The position numbers and the translations under genes were made by a program. From DAHUYF01 sp963789275 (GTDB lineage Bacteria; Pseudomonadota; Alphaproteobacteria; ATCC43930; CGMCC-115725), in the NCBI GenBank assembly GCA_963789275.1, contig CAWBKF010000003.1, positions 186,001 through 250,000 on the forward strand: a stretch of 64,000 nucleotides of DNA, in the 5' to 3' direction. Shown in pieces: positions 44,040-52,548 of this stretch; positions within the stretch are counted from its first letter, which is position 1; each line of letters begins with the position of its first letter. The notes below the pieces were generated by a model that was not told where the DNA came from, did not search any database, and saw nothing but the letters and a program-made list of their open reading frames with translations.

Positions 44040-45096
44040 TTACGGCGTCAGCACGGCGCGGCCGATGATGCGGCCCGCCTTCAGCTCCTCGAGCACGGCG
44101 TTCGCCTCGTCGAGCCGGCGCTCGTTGATCGGCACCGACGGCACCTTGCCGGTGGCGACCAGCGCCAGCAGCTCGCGCATCTCCGCGAGGCTGCCGACAT
44201 AGGAGCCTTGCACCGTGATGGCGCGCATCGGCAGCAGCGGCAGGCTCAAGGTGATGTCGCCGCCGAAGAGGCCTGACGATGACGTACTTGCCTCCCTTGG
44301 CGATGGCGTCGATGCCGAGCCGCGCCGTCGCGGAGGCGCCGACGAAATCGATGGCGGCGCCGAGCGGCGCCTTGGCCGCCGCCTGCGCCTGCTTGACAGC
44401 ATCGGCGGCGCCGGCATCGACGGCGCCGATGGCTCCCGCCTTGAGCGCGGCCGCGCGCTTTCCCGGGTCGATATCGGCGACCACGGCGCCCATGCCGCCC
44501 AGCGCTTTGAGCAGCGCCAGGCACATCAGGCCAAGGCCGCCGGCGCCGATCACCAGGATCGGCTGTTCCCTGAAGATCGCCTCGCCGACCCGCTTCAGGG
44601 CGCCGAAGGCGGTGATGCCGGAGCAGGCGAAGGGGGCCGCCTGCGCCGGGCTCAGAGTGCCGAGATCGAGCAGGTAGCGGGGATGGGGCACCAGCACGTG
44701 ATCGGCATAGCCACCGGGCTTCTGCACGCCGAGGAAGCGCGGCGCGGCGCAGAGTTGCTCCTCGCCGCGCCGGCATACCGCGCAGCTGCCGCAGCCGATC
44801 CAGGGATGCGCCAGGCGCTTGTCGCCGAGCTTGACGCCGGTCGCGTCGGGGCCGAGCGCGACCACCTCGCCGACGATCTCGTGGCCCATGGTGAGCGGCG
44901 GCACCAGCCCACGATCCCTGACGGTGAGCTTCTTGCCGCCGCCGAGATCGTACCAGCCGTCCCAGATGTGCAGGTCGCTGTGGCACACGCCGGCGGCAAG
45001 CGTGCGCAGCAGCACCTCGGTGCCCTGCGGCCGCGGCGTCGGCTTCTCGCTCGGCTTGAGCGGCGCGCCGAAATCGACGACATCGTAACTCCTCAT
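44040..45096 (-). CDS. Zinc-dependent alcohol dehydrogenase, frameshifted
   Basis: This medium-chain zinc alcohol dehydrogenase has the catalytic zinc Cys in AAGVCHSDLHIWDG, GHEIVGEVVALGP, structural cysteines in GCGSCAVCRRGEEQLC, and the Rossmann GAGGLGLMCLALLKALGG. One extra base at about 44274, after GGKYVIV, shifts the frame and makes it run without a stop into the substrate-binding protein gene. After correction it continues GLFGGDITLSLPLLP and ends AGRIIGRAVLTP at 44040, with about 351 residues. The SBP gene follows on the same strand. Substrate cannot be specified. Confidence 0.87.
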
Positions 45097-45237
45097 GGCG
45101 ATTCTCCCTGGGGCCTGATTGACGGCAGCTTAGAAGAGAGCGGCGCGGTTGTCAGGCGCCAGTTGCCGGCGGCGACAGCAACCCCGGCCGCAGGCGGCAG
45201 GTGATTTCCGGCAACAGGCGGGCTATACCGCAGCCGC

Positions 45238-46215
45238 ATGAGCGTCCTGGTCACCGGCGCCGCCGGATTCATCGGCTTCAGCACCAGCAAGGCCCTGCTG
45301 CAGCGCGGCGAGCAGGTAATCGGCGTCGACAGTCTCAACGATTACTACCCGGTGGCGCTGAAGGAGGCGCGGCTGGCCGAGCTCGGCCGCTTCAGGGATT
45401 TCCGCTTTCATCGCCTCGACATCGCCGAGCGCGGCGCACTCGGCCGGTTGCTGGCGGGCGCTGGCGGCGTCGACCGGGTGATCCATCTGGCAGCGCAGGC
45501 CGGGGTGCGCTATTCGCTGGTGAACCCGCACGCCTATATCAGCGCCAACATCGCGGGACAGCTCGAAGTGCTGGAAGCCTGCCGGCAGCTGCCGCGTCTG
45601 CACCATCTAGTCTTCGCCAGCTCCTCCTCGGTCTATGGCGGCAACACCAAGCTGCCCTTCGCCATCACCGATCCCGTCGACACGCCGCATTCGCTCTATG
45701 CCGCCACCAAGAAGGCGGACGAGCTGATGGGCTATTGTTACGCGCATCTCCATCGCCTGCCGATGACGGCGCTCCGCTTCTTCACCGTCTATGGGCCGTG
45801 GGGGCGGCCGGACATGGCGGCCTGGATCTTCACCGAGGCCATCCTCGCCGGCCGGCCCGTGCGGCTCTTCAATCACGGCGACATGCAGCGCGACTTCACC
45901 TATATCGACGACATCGTCGCGGGCGTCGTCGCGGCGCTCGACCGGCCGCCCGTCGATGACGGCGCGCCGCCCTACCGGCTCTATAATCTCGGCAACCATC
46001 GCTCCGAGAAGCTGACGCGCTTCATTGCGCTGCTCGAGGCCGCGCTCGGGCGCAAGGCGATGATCGAGCTGGCGCCGATGGAGCCCGGCGACGTGCCGGC
46101 CACCTATGCCGACATCAGCGAGACGGTGCGCGATCTCGGCTTCGCGCCGACGATTCCGATCGATGACGGATTGCCGCGCTTCGTCGCGTGGTATCGCGAC
46201 TATCATCGCCTCTGA
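45238..46215 (+). CDS. NAD-dependent nucleotide-sugar epimerase (UDP-glucuronate 4-epimerase-like)
   Basis: This extended short-chain dehydrogenase of 325 residues has the NAD motif VTGAAGFIGFSTSKALL, the sugar-binding NDYYPVALKEARL typical of UDP-glucuronate epimerases, HLAAQAGVRYSLVNPHAY, the catalytic pair SSSSVYGGN and YAATKKADELM, and FFTVYGPWGRPDM. The role would be to supply UDP-galacturonate or a similar sugar for surface polysaccharide. It stands alone, divergent from the alcohol dehydrogenase, with the DUF4442 gene 50 nt downstream. Confidence 0.92.
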   Translation: MSVLVTGAAGFIGFSTSKALLQRGEQVIGVDSLNDYYPVALKEARLAELGRFRDFRFHRLDIAERGALGRLLAGAGGVDRVIHLAAQAGVRYSLVNPHAYISANIAGQLEVLEACRQLPRLHHLVFASSSSVYGGNTKLPFAITDPVDTPHSLYAATKKADELMGYCYAHLHRLPMTALRFFTVYGPWGRPDMAAWIFTEAILAGRPVRLFNHGDMQRDFTYIDDIVAGVVAALDRPPVDDGAPPYRLYNLGNHRSEKLTRFIALLEAALGRKAMIELAPMEPGDVPATYADISETVRDLGFAPTIPIDDGLPRFVAWYRDYHRL

Positions 46216-46265
46216 CCGCACCCGGTGATAGACTCCGCATCGGTGACACTCTGGCGGGTTCGGGC

Positions 46266-46763
46266 ATGAGCGAGTCGCTGCGGACGAGGCTGCTGCGCTT
46301 CGCGTTCAACTTCTATCCCTGCTATCGCCGCACCGGCGCGCGGCTCATCTACTGTGCCGGGGACTACAGTGAGGTGCATGTCAAGCTGCCGCTCAACTGG
46401 AAGACGCGGGGCTATTGGGGCTCGATTTTCGGCGGCAGCATGTACGCCGCGATCGACCCGGTGCTGTTGGTGATGCTGGCGCGCCGGCTCGGCCCGGGCT
46501 ACGTGGTCTGGGACAAGGCCGCCACCATCGAGTTCAAGAAGCCCGGCCGCTCGACGCTTTTCGCCCGCTTCCGCATCGAGGAGGCGGAGATCGAGGAGCT
46601 GCGCCATCTGCTCGCGCGCGAGGGCAGGCTCGATCGGACATATCGGGTCGAGCTCACCGATCGCGCCGGCACGGTGCACGCCGCTTTCACCAAGACGCTG
46701 CATCTGCGCGACCGCAACGCCGTCGAAAACCGCGCCGCGGCGCCCCAGGCCGTGGCCAGCTAG
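46266..46763 (+). CDS. DUF4442 hotdog-fold protein (putative thioesterase-like)
   Basis: The 165-residue protein matches DUF4442, with RRTGARLIYCAGDYSEVHVKL, WGSIFGGSMYAAIDP (hotdog helix) and WDKAATIEFKKPGR. These proteins have the thioesterase fold but no confirmed activity. The start at 46266 (MSESLRTRLLRF) is chosen over 46188, which lies inside the epimerase gene. It sits between an epimerase and a fatty acid desaturase, so a link to acyl chains is plausible. Confidence 0.85.
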   Translation: MSESLRTRLLRFAFNFYPCYRRTGARLIYCAGDYSEVHVKLPLNWKTRGYWGSIFGGSMYAAIDPVLLVMLARRLGPGYVVWDKAATIEFKKPGRSTLFARFRIEEAEIEELRHLLAREGRLDRTYRVELTDRAGTVHAAFTKTLHLRDRNAVENRAAAPQAVAS

Positions 46764-46890
46764 GAGACGGCCGGGCTCGCGAAGCGGATTGCGCTCGCCT
46801 ATGCCCTTGTTTAACCTGGGCGGGAAGAAGAACACCGCCTCTCGCTCAGCGGATTGAGGGGGTCGGCGGCGGGAACACGGGGACCCGAGG

Positions 46891-47979
46891 ATGCAGCGCC
46901 GCGAGCTGAACCTGCTGCGCACCGCGCTTGAGCCTTATGCGCGGCGATCGAACCTGTTGGCCTGGATGCTGTTCGGCGCGACGCTCGCGGTCTATCTCGC
47001 CGCGGTAGCCGGTGCGGTCGCGCTGGACTCGCTGCCGGCACGGCTGGCGCTCGGCGTGCTTGCGGGCTCCGCCATCTCCTCGCTCTTCGTCATCGGCCAT
47101 GATGCCGCGCACGGCGCCTATACCGGCAGCCGGCGCCTCAACGCGATCATCGGCCGCGTCGCCTTCCTCCCGGCGCTGCACAATTACAGCCTGTGGCAGG
47201 TACAGCATAACCGGCTGCATCACCGGCTGGTCAATCTGCGCGGCTTCAATTCGTGGTCGCCGATGACCAAGGCCGAATACGATCTGCTGCCGGCCTGGCG
47301 GCGGGCGCGCGAGCGGCTTTATCGCGGCCCGCTCGGCTTCGCGCCTTATTATCTCGCCGAGCGCTGGTGGAAGGACAAATTCTTCCCGCGCCGCCAGAGC
47401 CAGCGCCGGGCGGTGTTCTGGCTCGATTTCGCGCTGCTGCTGGGATTCCTCGCGGCGTTCGTGACGGCGCTGGCCGTTGCCGGCGCGGCGCTAGGGACGG
47501 GCGCGCTCGCCGCGGTGCTCTTTGGCTTCGCCCTGCCCTATCTGGCGTGGAGCACGCTGATGGGGGCGACGACCTACATGCAGCACACGCATCCGCGCGT
47601 CGCCTGGTTCGAGGCGATGGCGGAGTGGCGCACCCTCGGCGGCCAGCAGGACGTCTCCGTGCAGCTCGAGGTGCCGCGTTGGTATGGGCTGATCTCGCAT
47701 CACATCATGGACCATCCAGCGCATCACGTGCACCCGAAGATCCCGCTCTACCGTCTCGCCGCAGCGCAGCGCCGGCTCAACGCGCTGCTCGGCGAGCGCG
47801 CGGTGCGGCAGCGTTTCTCACCGGCCTATCTGCTGTCGACGCTGGCGCGCTGCAAGCTCTACGACTATCGCCGGCATTGCTGGCTCGACTTCGCCGGCAA
47901 GCCGACCTCGGACTGCACCGTGCCGGCCGAGCGGCGCGCCGAGGCGGAAGCCAAAGCTAAAGCAGCATTCGCTGCGTGA
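46891..47979 (+). CDS. Fatty acid desaturase family protein
   Basis: This 362-residue membrane di-iron enzyme has the three histidine boxes: HDAAHG (about 70-75), HNRLHH (about 107-112) and HHIMDHPAHH (about 272-281). Transmembrane pairs lie at about 22-65 and 179-230. It would introduce a double bond into, or hydroxylate, an acyl chain or a lipid such as a carotenoid. The last box with MDHPAHHVHP is close to omega-6 type desaturases. It overlaps the convergent Crp/Fnr regulator gene by 23 nt at the 3' ends, so each may influence the other by antisense transcription. Confidence 0.9.
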   Translation: MQRRELNLLRTALEPYARRSNLLAWMLFGATLAVYLAAVAGAVALDSLPARLALGVLAGSAISSLFVIGHDAAHGAYTGSRRLNAIIGRVAFLPALHNYSLWQVQHNRLHHRLVNLRGFNSWSPMTKAEYDLLPAWRRARERLYRGPLGFAPYYLAERWWKDKFFPRRQSQRRAVFWLDFALLLGFLAAFVTALAVAGAALGTGALAAVLFGFALPYLAWSTLMGATTYMQHTHPRVAWFEAMAEWRTLGGQQDVSVQLEVPRWYGLISHHIMDHPAHHVHPKIPLYRLAAAQRRLNALLGERAVRQRFSPAYLLSTLARCKLYDYRRHCWLDFAGKPTSDCTVPAERRAEAEAKAKAAFAA

Positions 47980-48688
47980 CGAGCGGCTCGTCGCCGTAGT
48001 CCGAGAGCTCGGCGAGCCGGCGGCGATCGAAAATGATCAGCATCTTGTCCTCGATCGTCGCCAACCGGTCGTCGCGAAGCCGCGACAGCGTCCGGTTGAG
48101 GTGAATCATCGACAGCCCCGTGGCGTCGGCGAGATGCTGGCGCTGGAGGGGAAACGGGCAGATGGTGCCGTCAGCGATCTCGAGCCGGCGCAGCCGGTCG
48201 AACAGCTCGAGCATGAGGTAGCCGATGCGCTGCAGCGGCTTCCGCCGCCCGAGCAGCGCCAGGCGGATGTCGGCGCGATGCTCCTCCTCGACGCGCCAGC
48301 GCAGCAGATCGAGGGTGAGATCGATATGTTGGCGCAGCAGCTCCACCAGAGGAAAGCCCGCCATGACGCACAGGCTGGCCGGCGTCAATGTCTGCACGGA
48401 ATGGCGTATGGTGCCGAGCAGCGCCGAGGAGAGGCCGATGATCTCGCCGGGCAGCACGAGATCGAAGATCTGCCGCCCGCCGCCCGGCAGCTTCTTGTAG
48501 CGGAAGGCCCAGCCCTCATAGAGCGTATAGAGCGCGCCGCCGACCTCGCCCTCATGCACGATATCCTGCTTCGCCGGCAACGAGACGTGGCCGGTCTTCA
48601 GCACTGATATCGATGCCAGTTCTCCCGTGCTGAACGGTCTAAAGCAGGATCGCTGGCGCAACCGGCAATCGATGCAAGGCATATGCAT
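47957..48688 (-). CDS. Crp/Fnr-family transcriptional regulator with N-terminal cysteines
   Basis: The 243-residue protein has a cyclic-nucleotide-like sensor domain (LPAKQDIVHEGEVGGALYTLYEGWAFRYK, recognisable by VHEGEVGGALYTL, and FDLVLPGEIIGL) and a C-terminal winged helix (HLADATGLSMIHLNRTLSRLR). The N-terminus is PCIDCRLRQRSC, with Cys5, Cys8 and Cys15, and a fourth Cys lies in PASLCVMAG. This arrangement resembles the iron-sulfur ligands of FNR, so oxygen or redox sensing is possible. Related regulators in Rhodospirillales lack cluster evidence. Its promoter region was invaded by an insertion sequence 112 nt upstream. Confidence 0.88.
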   Translation of the reverse strand: MHMPCIDCRLRQRSCFRPFSTGELASISVLKTGHVSLPAKQDIVHEGEVGGALYTLYEGWAFRYKKLPGGGRQIFDLVLPGEIIGLSSALLGTIRHSVQTLTPASLCVMAGFPLVELLRQHIDLTLDLLRWRVEEEHRADIRLALLGRRKPLQRIGYLMLELFDRLRRLEIADGTICPFPLQRQHLADATGLSMIHLNRTLSRLRDDRLATIEDKMLIIFDRRRLAELSDYGDEPLVTQRMLL

Positions 48689-48800
48689 AGTGCAGGCCCG
48701 ATGAAAGTGGGCGTGCCGAACAACATAGAGGGATCAAGGCCTTGTCCAAGGGCGGAATTGTAAAATGAGCGCGAAGGAGCACCACCAAATGGCTAGCTAG

Positions 48801-50489
48801 TGTCCGTCCATAAACCGGTATTTTTGCGCGTGCGGGCGTATATCCGCAGGTTGCCGAGGGCTGGTGTGCCGTCGATCTCGGACGCCGGATGCATCCGGGA
48901 ACGGCAGATCGCCAGGGCATGACGAGGAATACGAGTTCTGCGAGCAGAACGGCGCGCGACGAAGCGGCGCCGCGGTGGCGCCGTCGGTGCCGGTGCCGGT
49001 GGCCGCGGCTCAGGCCGTGGACAGTCTTGCGCAGAGGGCGAGGTTGTAGGCGACGACCGATGACCAGACATAGGCCTTGAAGTGAGCGAGCCCGCGCCAG
49101 GTGCAGCGCGCGAGACCAAAGGCCCGCTTCAGGCAAGAGATGTTGGCCTCGATACCGGCCCGGAAGTTTCTCAGCTTGCGGTACACCCAGCGGCTCTTGA
49201 CCATGGTCTCGATCGAGAGGCCGCGCTTCTTGTGGAAGGCGACATCGTGCACGCCCAGGGCCTTTGCCTGGCTCAGATTGTCGAGGCTGGCGTAGCCGCC
49301 GTCGCTGGCCGTCTGTCGCGGCGGCGTGCCATGGCGCGCGATGTGGCGCTCGAGCATGGGGAGGAAGCGCTCGGCATCCGCCGGATTGCCGGCCTCGACG
49401 ACGACATCGAGGATCAAGCCGCTGCGGCCGGTGGCGAGGTTGAGCTTGTGGCCGTAGTGCACATCGCGGCCGCCCTTGACGATGATATCGGCGTGCGTCT
49501 CGAACAGGCTGACCAGCTTCTCGCCGGCCGGCACCGCCTCGCCGGCGAGGACGCGGCGCTCGGCCTGGACGATGACGCGCTCGATCAAGGGCAGATAATG
49601 CCTGACTTGGCCGCGCCAGAGTTCGGCTTCGAGCGCGGCGCATGAGGCGAGGCGCTCGACGGCGCGCTGGAGCGCGATCACGCTGGCGCGGGTGGCCGCG
49701 ATCAGCTCCCGGTACAGCCTTGCCTTCTGTTCTTTGCCGCGGCTGTGCTGGATGGCGAGGGCGCGCTTCTTGGCCAATCGGCGGTGATTGCGCCAGACGA
49801 TCGCCGGTGCGCCAGGCAGCGCGCTCGCCTGCTTCAGCAGGCGCACCATCACGCGCACCCCATCCCACAGCAGAGAGCTGTCGGTGGGCGCGTGCATCAG
49901 CGCCTCGGTCACCGTGCTGTCGATGCGGACCATCACCCCACCTTCCAGCTTCTCCTTGCGCGCGCCGCTCACCACAGCCCGATTGATCGCCTCCCAGCTC
50001 GCCGCGCTGATCGCGCTGATGGTCTTGTGCAGCACCGACTTCTTCGGCGACCACGCCAAGGGCAGCCGGGCAAAGGCGCGAAACGACGCCGAATCTTCCA
50101 GGTGAAACGCCAGCTCCTCGTAGCTCAGTTGCCGGTATTGCTTGAGCAGCGCACTGCGCAACACCGCTTCTGCCGGCAGGCCGTGCCGTCCCGTCTCCTG
50201 GATCCCGTGCCGGCGCAGATCGCCAATCACCAAACGCAGCAGCACGCGGTGCTCGTCGAGCCACTGCGAGATGGCTTTCAGATCGCGGCCGATCTCGTGC
50301 TGCGCGAAGACATCAAATATAGTGGCCTGGATGATGCGTTCCTGACGCATTGTCGGGCTCCGGTGGTTTCGGGTTTTGCTTCGGATTCAGTGGTATGCGT
50401 CCAAAGCATAGCCGAAACCGCCGGGCTTGACTCGCGATAAATCGCAATTCACCAGCTATTTTCAATGGCTTAGAGTTTGTGGACGGACA
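48801..50489 (-). mobile_element. ISNCY-type insertion sequence, complete
   Basis: The left end TGTCCGTCCATAAAC (48801-48815) is the inverted complement, with one mismatch, of the right end GTTTGTGGACGGACA (50475-50489). Both ends are flanked by the palindrome CTAGCTAG (48793-48800 and 50490-50497), so the target duplication is 8 bp, or 4 bp if CTAG belongs to the element. A single intact transposase gene fills it. The host sequence caccaaatgg also occurs on each outer side (48783-48792 and 50499-50508). It inserted between the Crp/Fnr gene and the 3' end of the acyl-CoA synthetase gene. Confidence 0.9.
49010..50350 (-). CDS. ISNCY family transposase
   Basis: The 446-residue DDE-type transposase begins MRQERIIQATIFDVFAQHE and has the N-terminal helical part with RHGIQETGRHGLPAEAVLR, a YRQLSYEELAFHLED block, the first catalytic Asp in MVRIDSTVTEALMH (about 140) and a second in HYGHKLNLATG / TASDGGYASLDN. 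It ends WSSVVAYNLALCARL. The whole frame is open, so the element may be active. About 190 nt of non-coding sequence separates its stop from the left end. Confidence 0.93.
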   Translation of the reverse strand: MRQERIIQATIFDVFAQHEIGRDLKAISQWLDEHRVLLRLVIGDLRRHGIQETGRHGLPAEAVLRSALLKQYRQLSYEELAFHLEDSASFRAFARLPLAWSPKKSVLHKTISAISAASWEAINRAVVSGARKEKLEGGVMVRIDSTVTEALMHAPTDSSLLWDGVRVMVRLLKQASALPGAPAIVWRNHRRLAKKRALAIQHSRGKEQKARLYRELIAATRASVIALQRAVERLASCAALEAELWRGQVRHYLPLIERVIVQAERRVLAGEAVPAGEKLVSLFETHADIIVKGGRDVHYGHKLNLATGRSGLILDVVVEAGNPADAERFLPMLERHIARHGTPPRQTASDGGYASLDNLSQAKALGVHDVAFHKKRGLSIETMVKSRWVYRKLRNFRAGIEANISCLKRAFGLARCTWRGLAHFKAYVWSSVVAYNLALCARLSTA

Positions 50490-50606
50490 CTAGCTAGACA
50501 CCAAATGGTGATGTACGGAAGGGACGCATCTCCGTCGGGGGCAGGCGCCGCTGCGACCGCTTCTCAAAAACGGAGTGCCGCGCGTTTGCCAGACATTTTC
50601 GATGTC

Positions 50607-52400
50607 TCATTTGCCGTCATAGAGCGCGATCATCGCCTCGCCGTAAGCGCGGCGGATGGCATGCCGCTTGATCTTGAGCGTCGGCGTCATCTGGCCGTTG
50701 GCGGTGGTGAAGGGCTCGGCCGCGACGACGAAGCGGCGCACGCGCTCGACCGGCGAGAGCTCGGCATTGACCTGGGCCACGGCGGCGGCGATCAGCTTGT
50801 GCATTTCGCCATCGGCGGCGAGCGTGGCGAGATCCGGCTTGATGCCGCGGCGCCGGGCGAAGCCCTCGATGAACTCGGCATTGGGCACGATGACGGCGAC
50901 GAGATAAGGACGGCGGTCGCCGAACACCATCGCTTGGGCAATCTCGGGCCGCAGCGTGAGATAGCCTTCGACGCGGGCCGGCGACAGCATCTCGCCGCCG
51001 GAATTCTTGATGAAGTCGCGCTTGCGGTCGGTGATGCGGATATAGCCCTCGGCGTCGAGCTCGCCGACATCGCCGGTATGCAGCCAGCCATCGGCGAGCG
51101 CCCGCGCGCTCGCCTCGGGATCGTTCCAATAGCCCTTCATCACGACCGCGCCGCGCACCAGGATCTCGCCATCCTCGGCGATGCGCACCTCAACGCCCTC
51201 GAGCGGCGGCCCGGCGGTATCGATCCTGATGCGCCGCGGCGGGTTGACGCTGATCACCGGCGAGGCCTCGGTCTGGCCGTATCCCTGCAGCAGCCGTACG
51301 CCGAGCGCGAGGAAGAAGCTGCCGATTTCCGGATTCAAGGGCGCGCCCCCGGAAACCATCGCCTTGAGCCGGCCGCCGAAGCGCCGGCGCACCTTGCGCC
51401 GGACCAGGATCTCGGCGATGAGATCGAGCAGGCGATCGCCGAGCGTGAGGCTCTTGGGATCGTCGAGCCGCTTGCGGCCGAGCCGCAGCGCCAGCTCGAA
51501 GAGGCGCCGGCTGAGCCCGCTCTGCCGTTCCATGCCGCGCAGGATACGCTGATGCATGGTCTCGTAGAGGCGCGGCACCGCAGTCATGATGGTGGGACGC
51601 GCTTCTTGCATATTGGCCGCCAGCGTCTCGGCGCCCTCGGCGAAATAGATCTCGGCGCCGAGCGAGATCGGAAACATCATCCCGGCGGTGTGCTCGTAGG
51701 AATGCGACAGCGGCAGGAAGCAGAGGAAGACGTCGGCGCCGAGGCCGATGGTCTCCAGCAAGCGAAATGCGCCGTAGGCGTTGGCGAAGATGTTGGCGTG
51801 GCTCGTCATCACGCCTTTCGGCACGCCGCCGGTGCCGGAGGTGTAGATGAGGCAGGCGGTGTCGTCGCGCCGCATCGCCGCGACCCAGGCGCCGACATCG
51901 TCGGCGAGCGCGGCGCCCCGGGCCATCACCTCCTGCCAGGAATAGACCTCGGCATGAGAGAGCTGGCCGCTGGTGGGCGTCTCCATGGTGATGATGGCGG
52001 TGAGGGTCGTGACCTGATCGGCCGCCGGCATGACCCGGTGAGCGAGCGACGCGGTGGAGACGATGACCGCCTTGGCGCCGCTGTTGGACAGCAGATGGCG
52101 GTGGTCCTCGACGGTATGGGTGGTATAGGCCGGCACCGTGATGGCGCCCGCGGTCATGATGGCGAGGTCGGCGATCATCCATTCCGGCCGGTTCTCGGCG
52201 ACGAGGCCGACGCGGTCGCCGCGCGCCACGCCGAGGCTGCGCAGGCCACGGGCGAGCGCCGTCACCTGCTCCGCCGCTTCGCGCCAGGAGATCGGCCGGT
52301 AGACGCCGTCGCGCTTTGCCCATAGGAAGGGCCGGTCCCCCTTCGTCGCCACCCATTCGAAGAACATGGCGGCGAGGTTGGGACAGGTGTGATAATCCAT
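50607..52400 (-). CDS. Long-chain acyl-CoA synthetase (AMP-forming)
   Basis: This 597-residue enzyme activates fatty acids to acyl-CoA. It has TACLIYTSGTGGVPKGVM (adenylate loop, with GTGG instead of GTTG), FLPLSHSYEHTAG typical of long-chain enzymes, VSGGAPLNPEIGSFF, LLQGYGQTEASPV, the hinge ITDRKRDFIKNSGGEMLSP and the late TPTLKIKR with the catalytic lysine. The start at 52400 has GGGGGGAG before it. The family includes FadD15-type proteins. It is divergent from the oligoendopeptidase gene. The insertion sequence lies 110 nt beyond its stop codon. Confidence 0.92.
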   Translation of the reverse strand: MDYHTCPNLAAMFFEWVATKGDRPFLWAKRDGVYRPISWREAAEQVTALARGLRSLGVARGDRVGLVAENRPEWMIADLAIMTAGAITVPAYTTHTVEDHRHLLSNSGAKAVIVSTASLAHRVMPAADQVTTLTAIITMETPTSGQLSHAEVYSWQEVMARGAALADDVGAWVAAMRRDDTACLIYTSGTGGVPKGVMTSHANIFANAYGAFRLLETIGLGADVFLCFLPLSHSYEHTAGMMFPISLGAEIYFAEGAETLAANMQEARPTIMTAVPRLYETMHQRILRGMERQSGLSRRLFELALRLGRKRLDDPKSLTLGDRLLDLIAEILVRRKVRRRFGGRLKAMVSGGAPLNPEIGSFFLALGVRLLQGYGQTEASPVISVNPPRRIRIDTAGPPLEGVEVRIAEDGEILVRGAVVMKGYWNDPEASARALADGWLHTGDVGELDAEGYIRITDRKRDFIKNSGGEMLSPARVEGYLTLRPEIAQAMVFGDRRPYLVAVIVPNAEFIEGFARRRGIKPDLATLAADGEMHKLIAAAVAQVNAELSPVERVRRFVVAAEPFTTANGQMTPTLKIKRHAIRRAYGEAMIALYDGK

Positions 52401-52548
52401 GGCTCCCCCCTGTGCCGGCGTCTGAGCGCGCCGGCAGCGCCTTTTTTGCTGTTGTACGGGTTTTGCCGCCGGGGCGGAATACCCGGCCGATTGGCGATGC
52501 CGGCCCCAGGGACCATATGCTGGTGCGGCAACCCCCAAGGAGAGAGCG

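Noticed and set aside
42811..45096. A single 761-residue alcohol dehydrogenase to substrate-binding protein fusion
   Set aside because: The join is produced by one extra base at 44274, which shifts the dehydrogenase into the frame of the downstream gene. The correct dehydrogenase C-terminus is present in the other frame and the binding protein has its own signal peptide.
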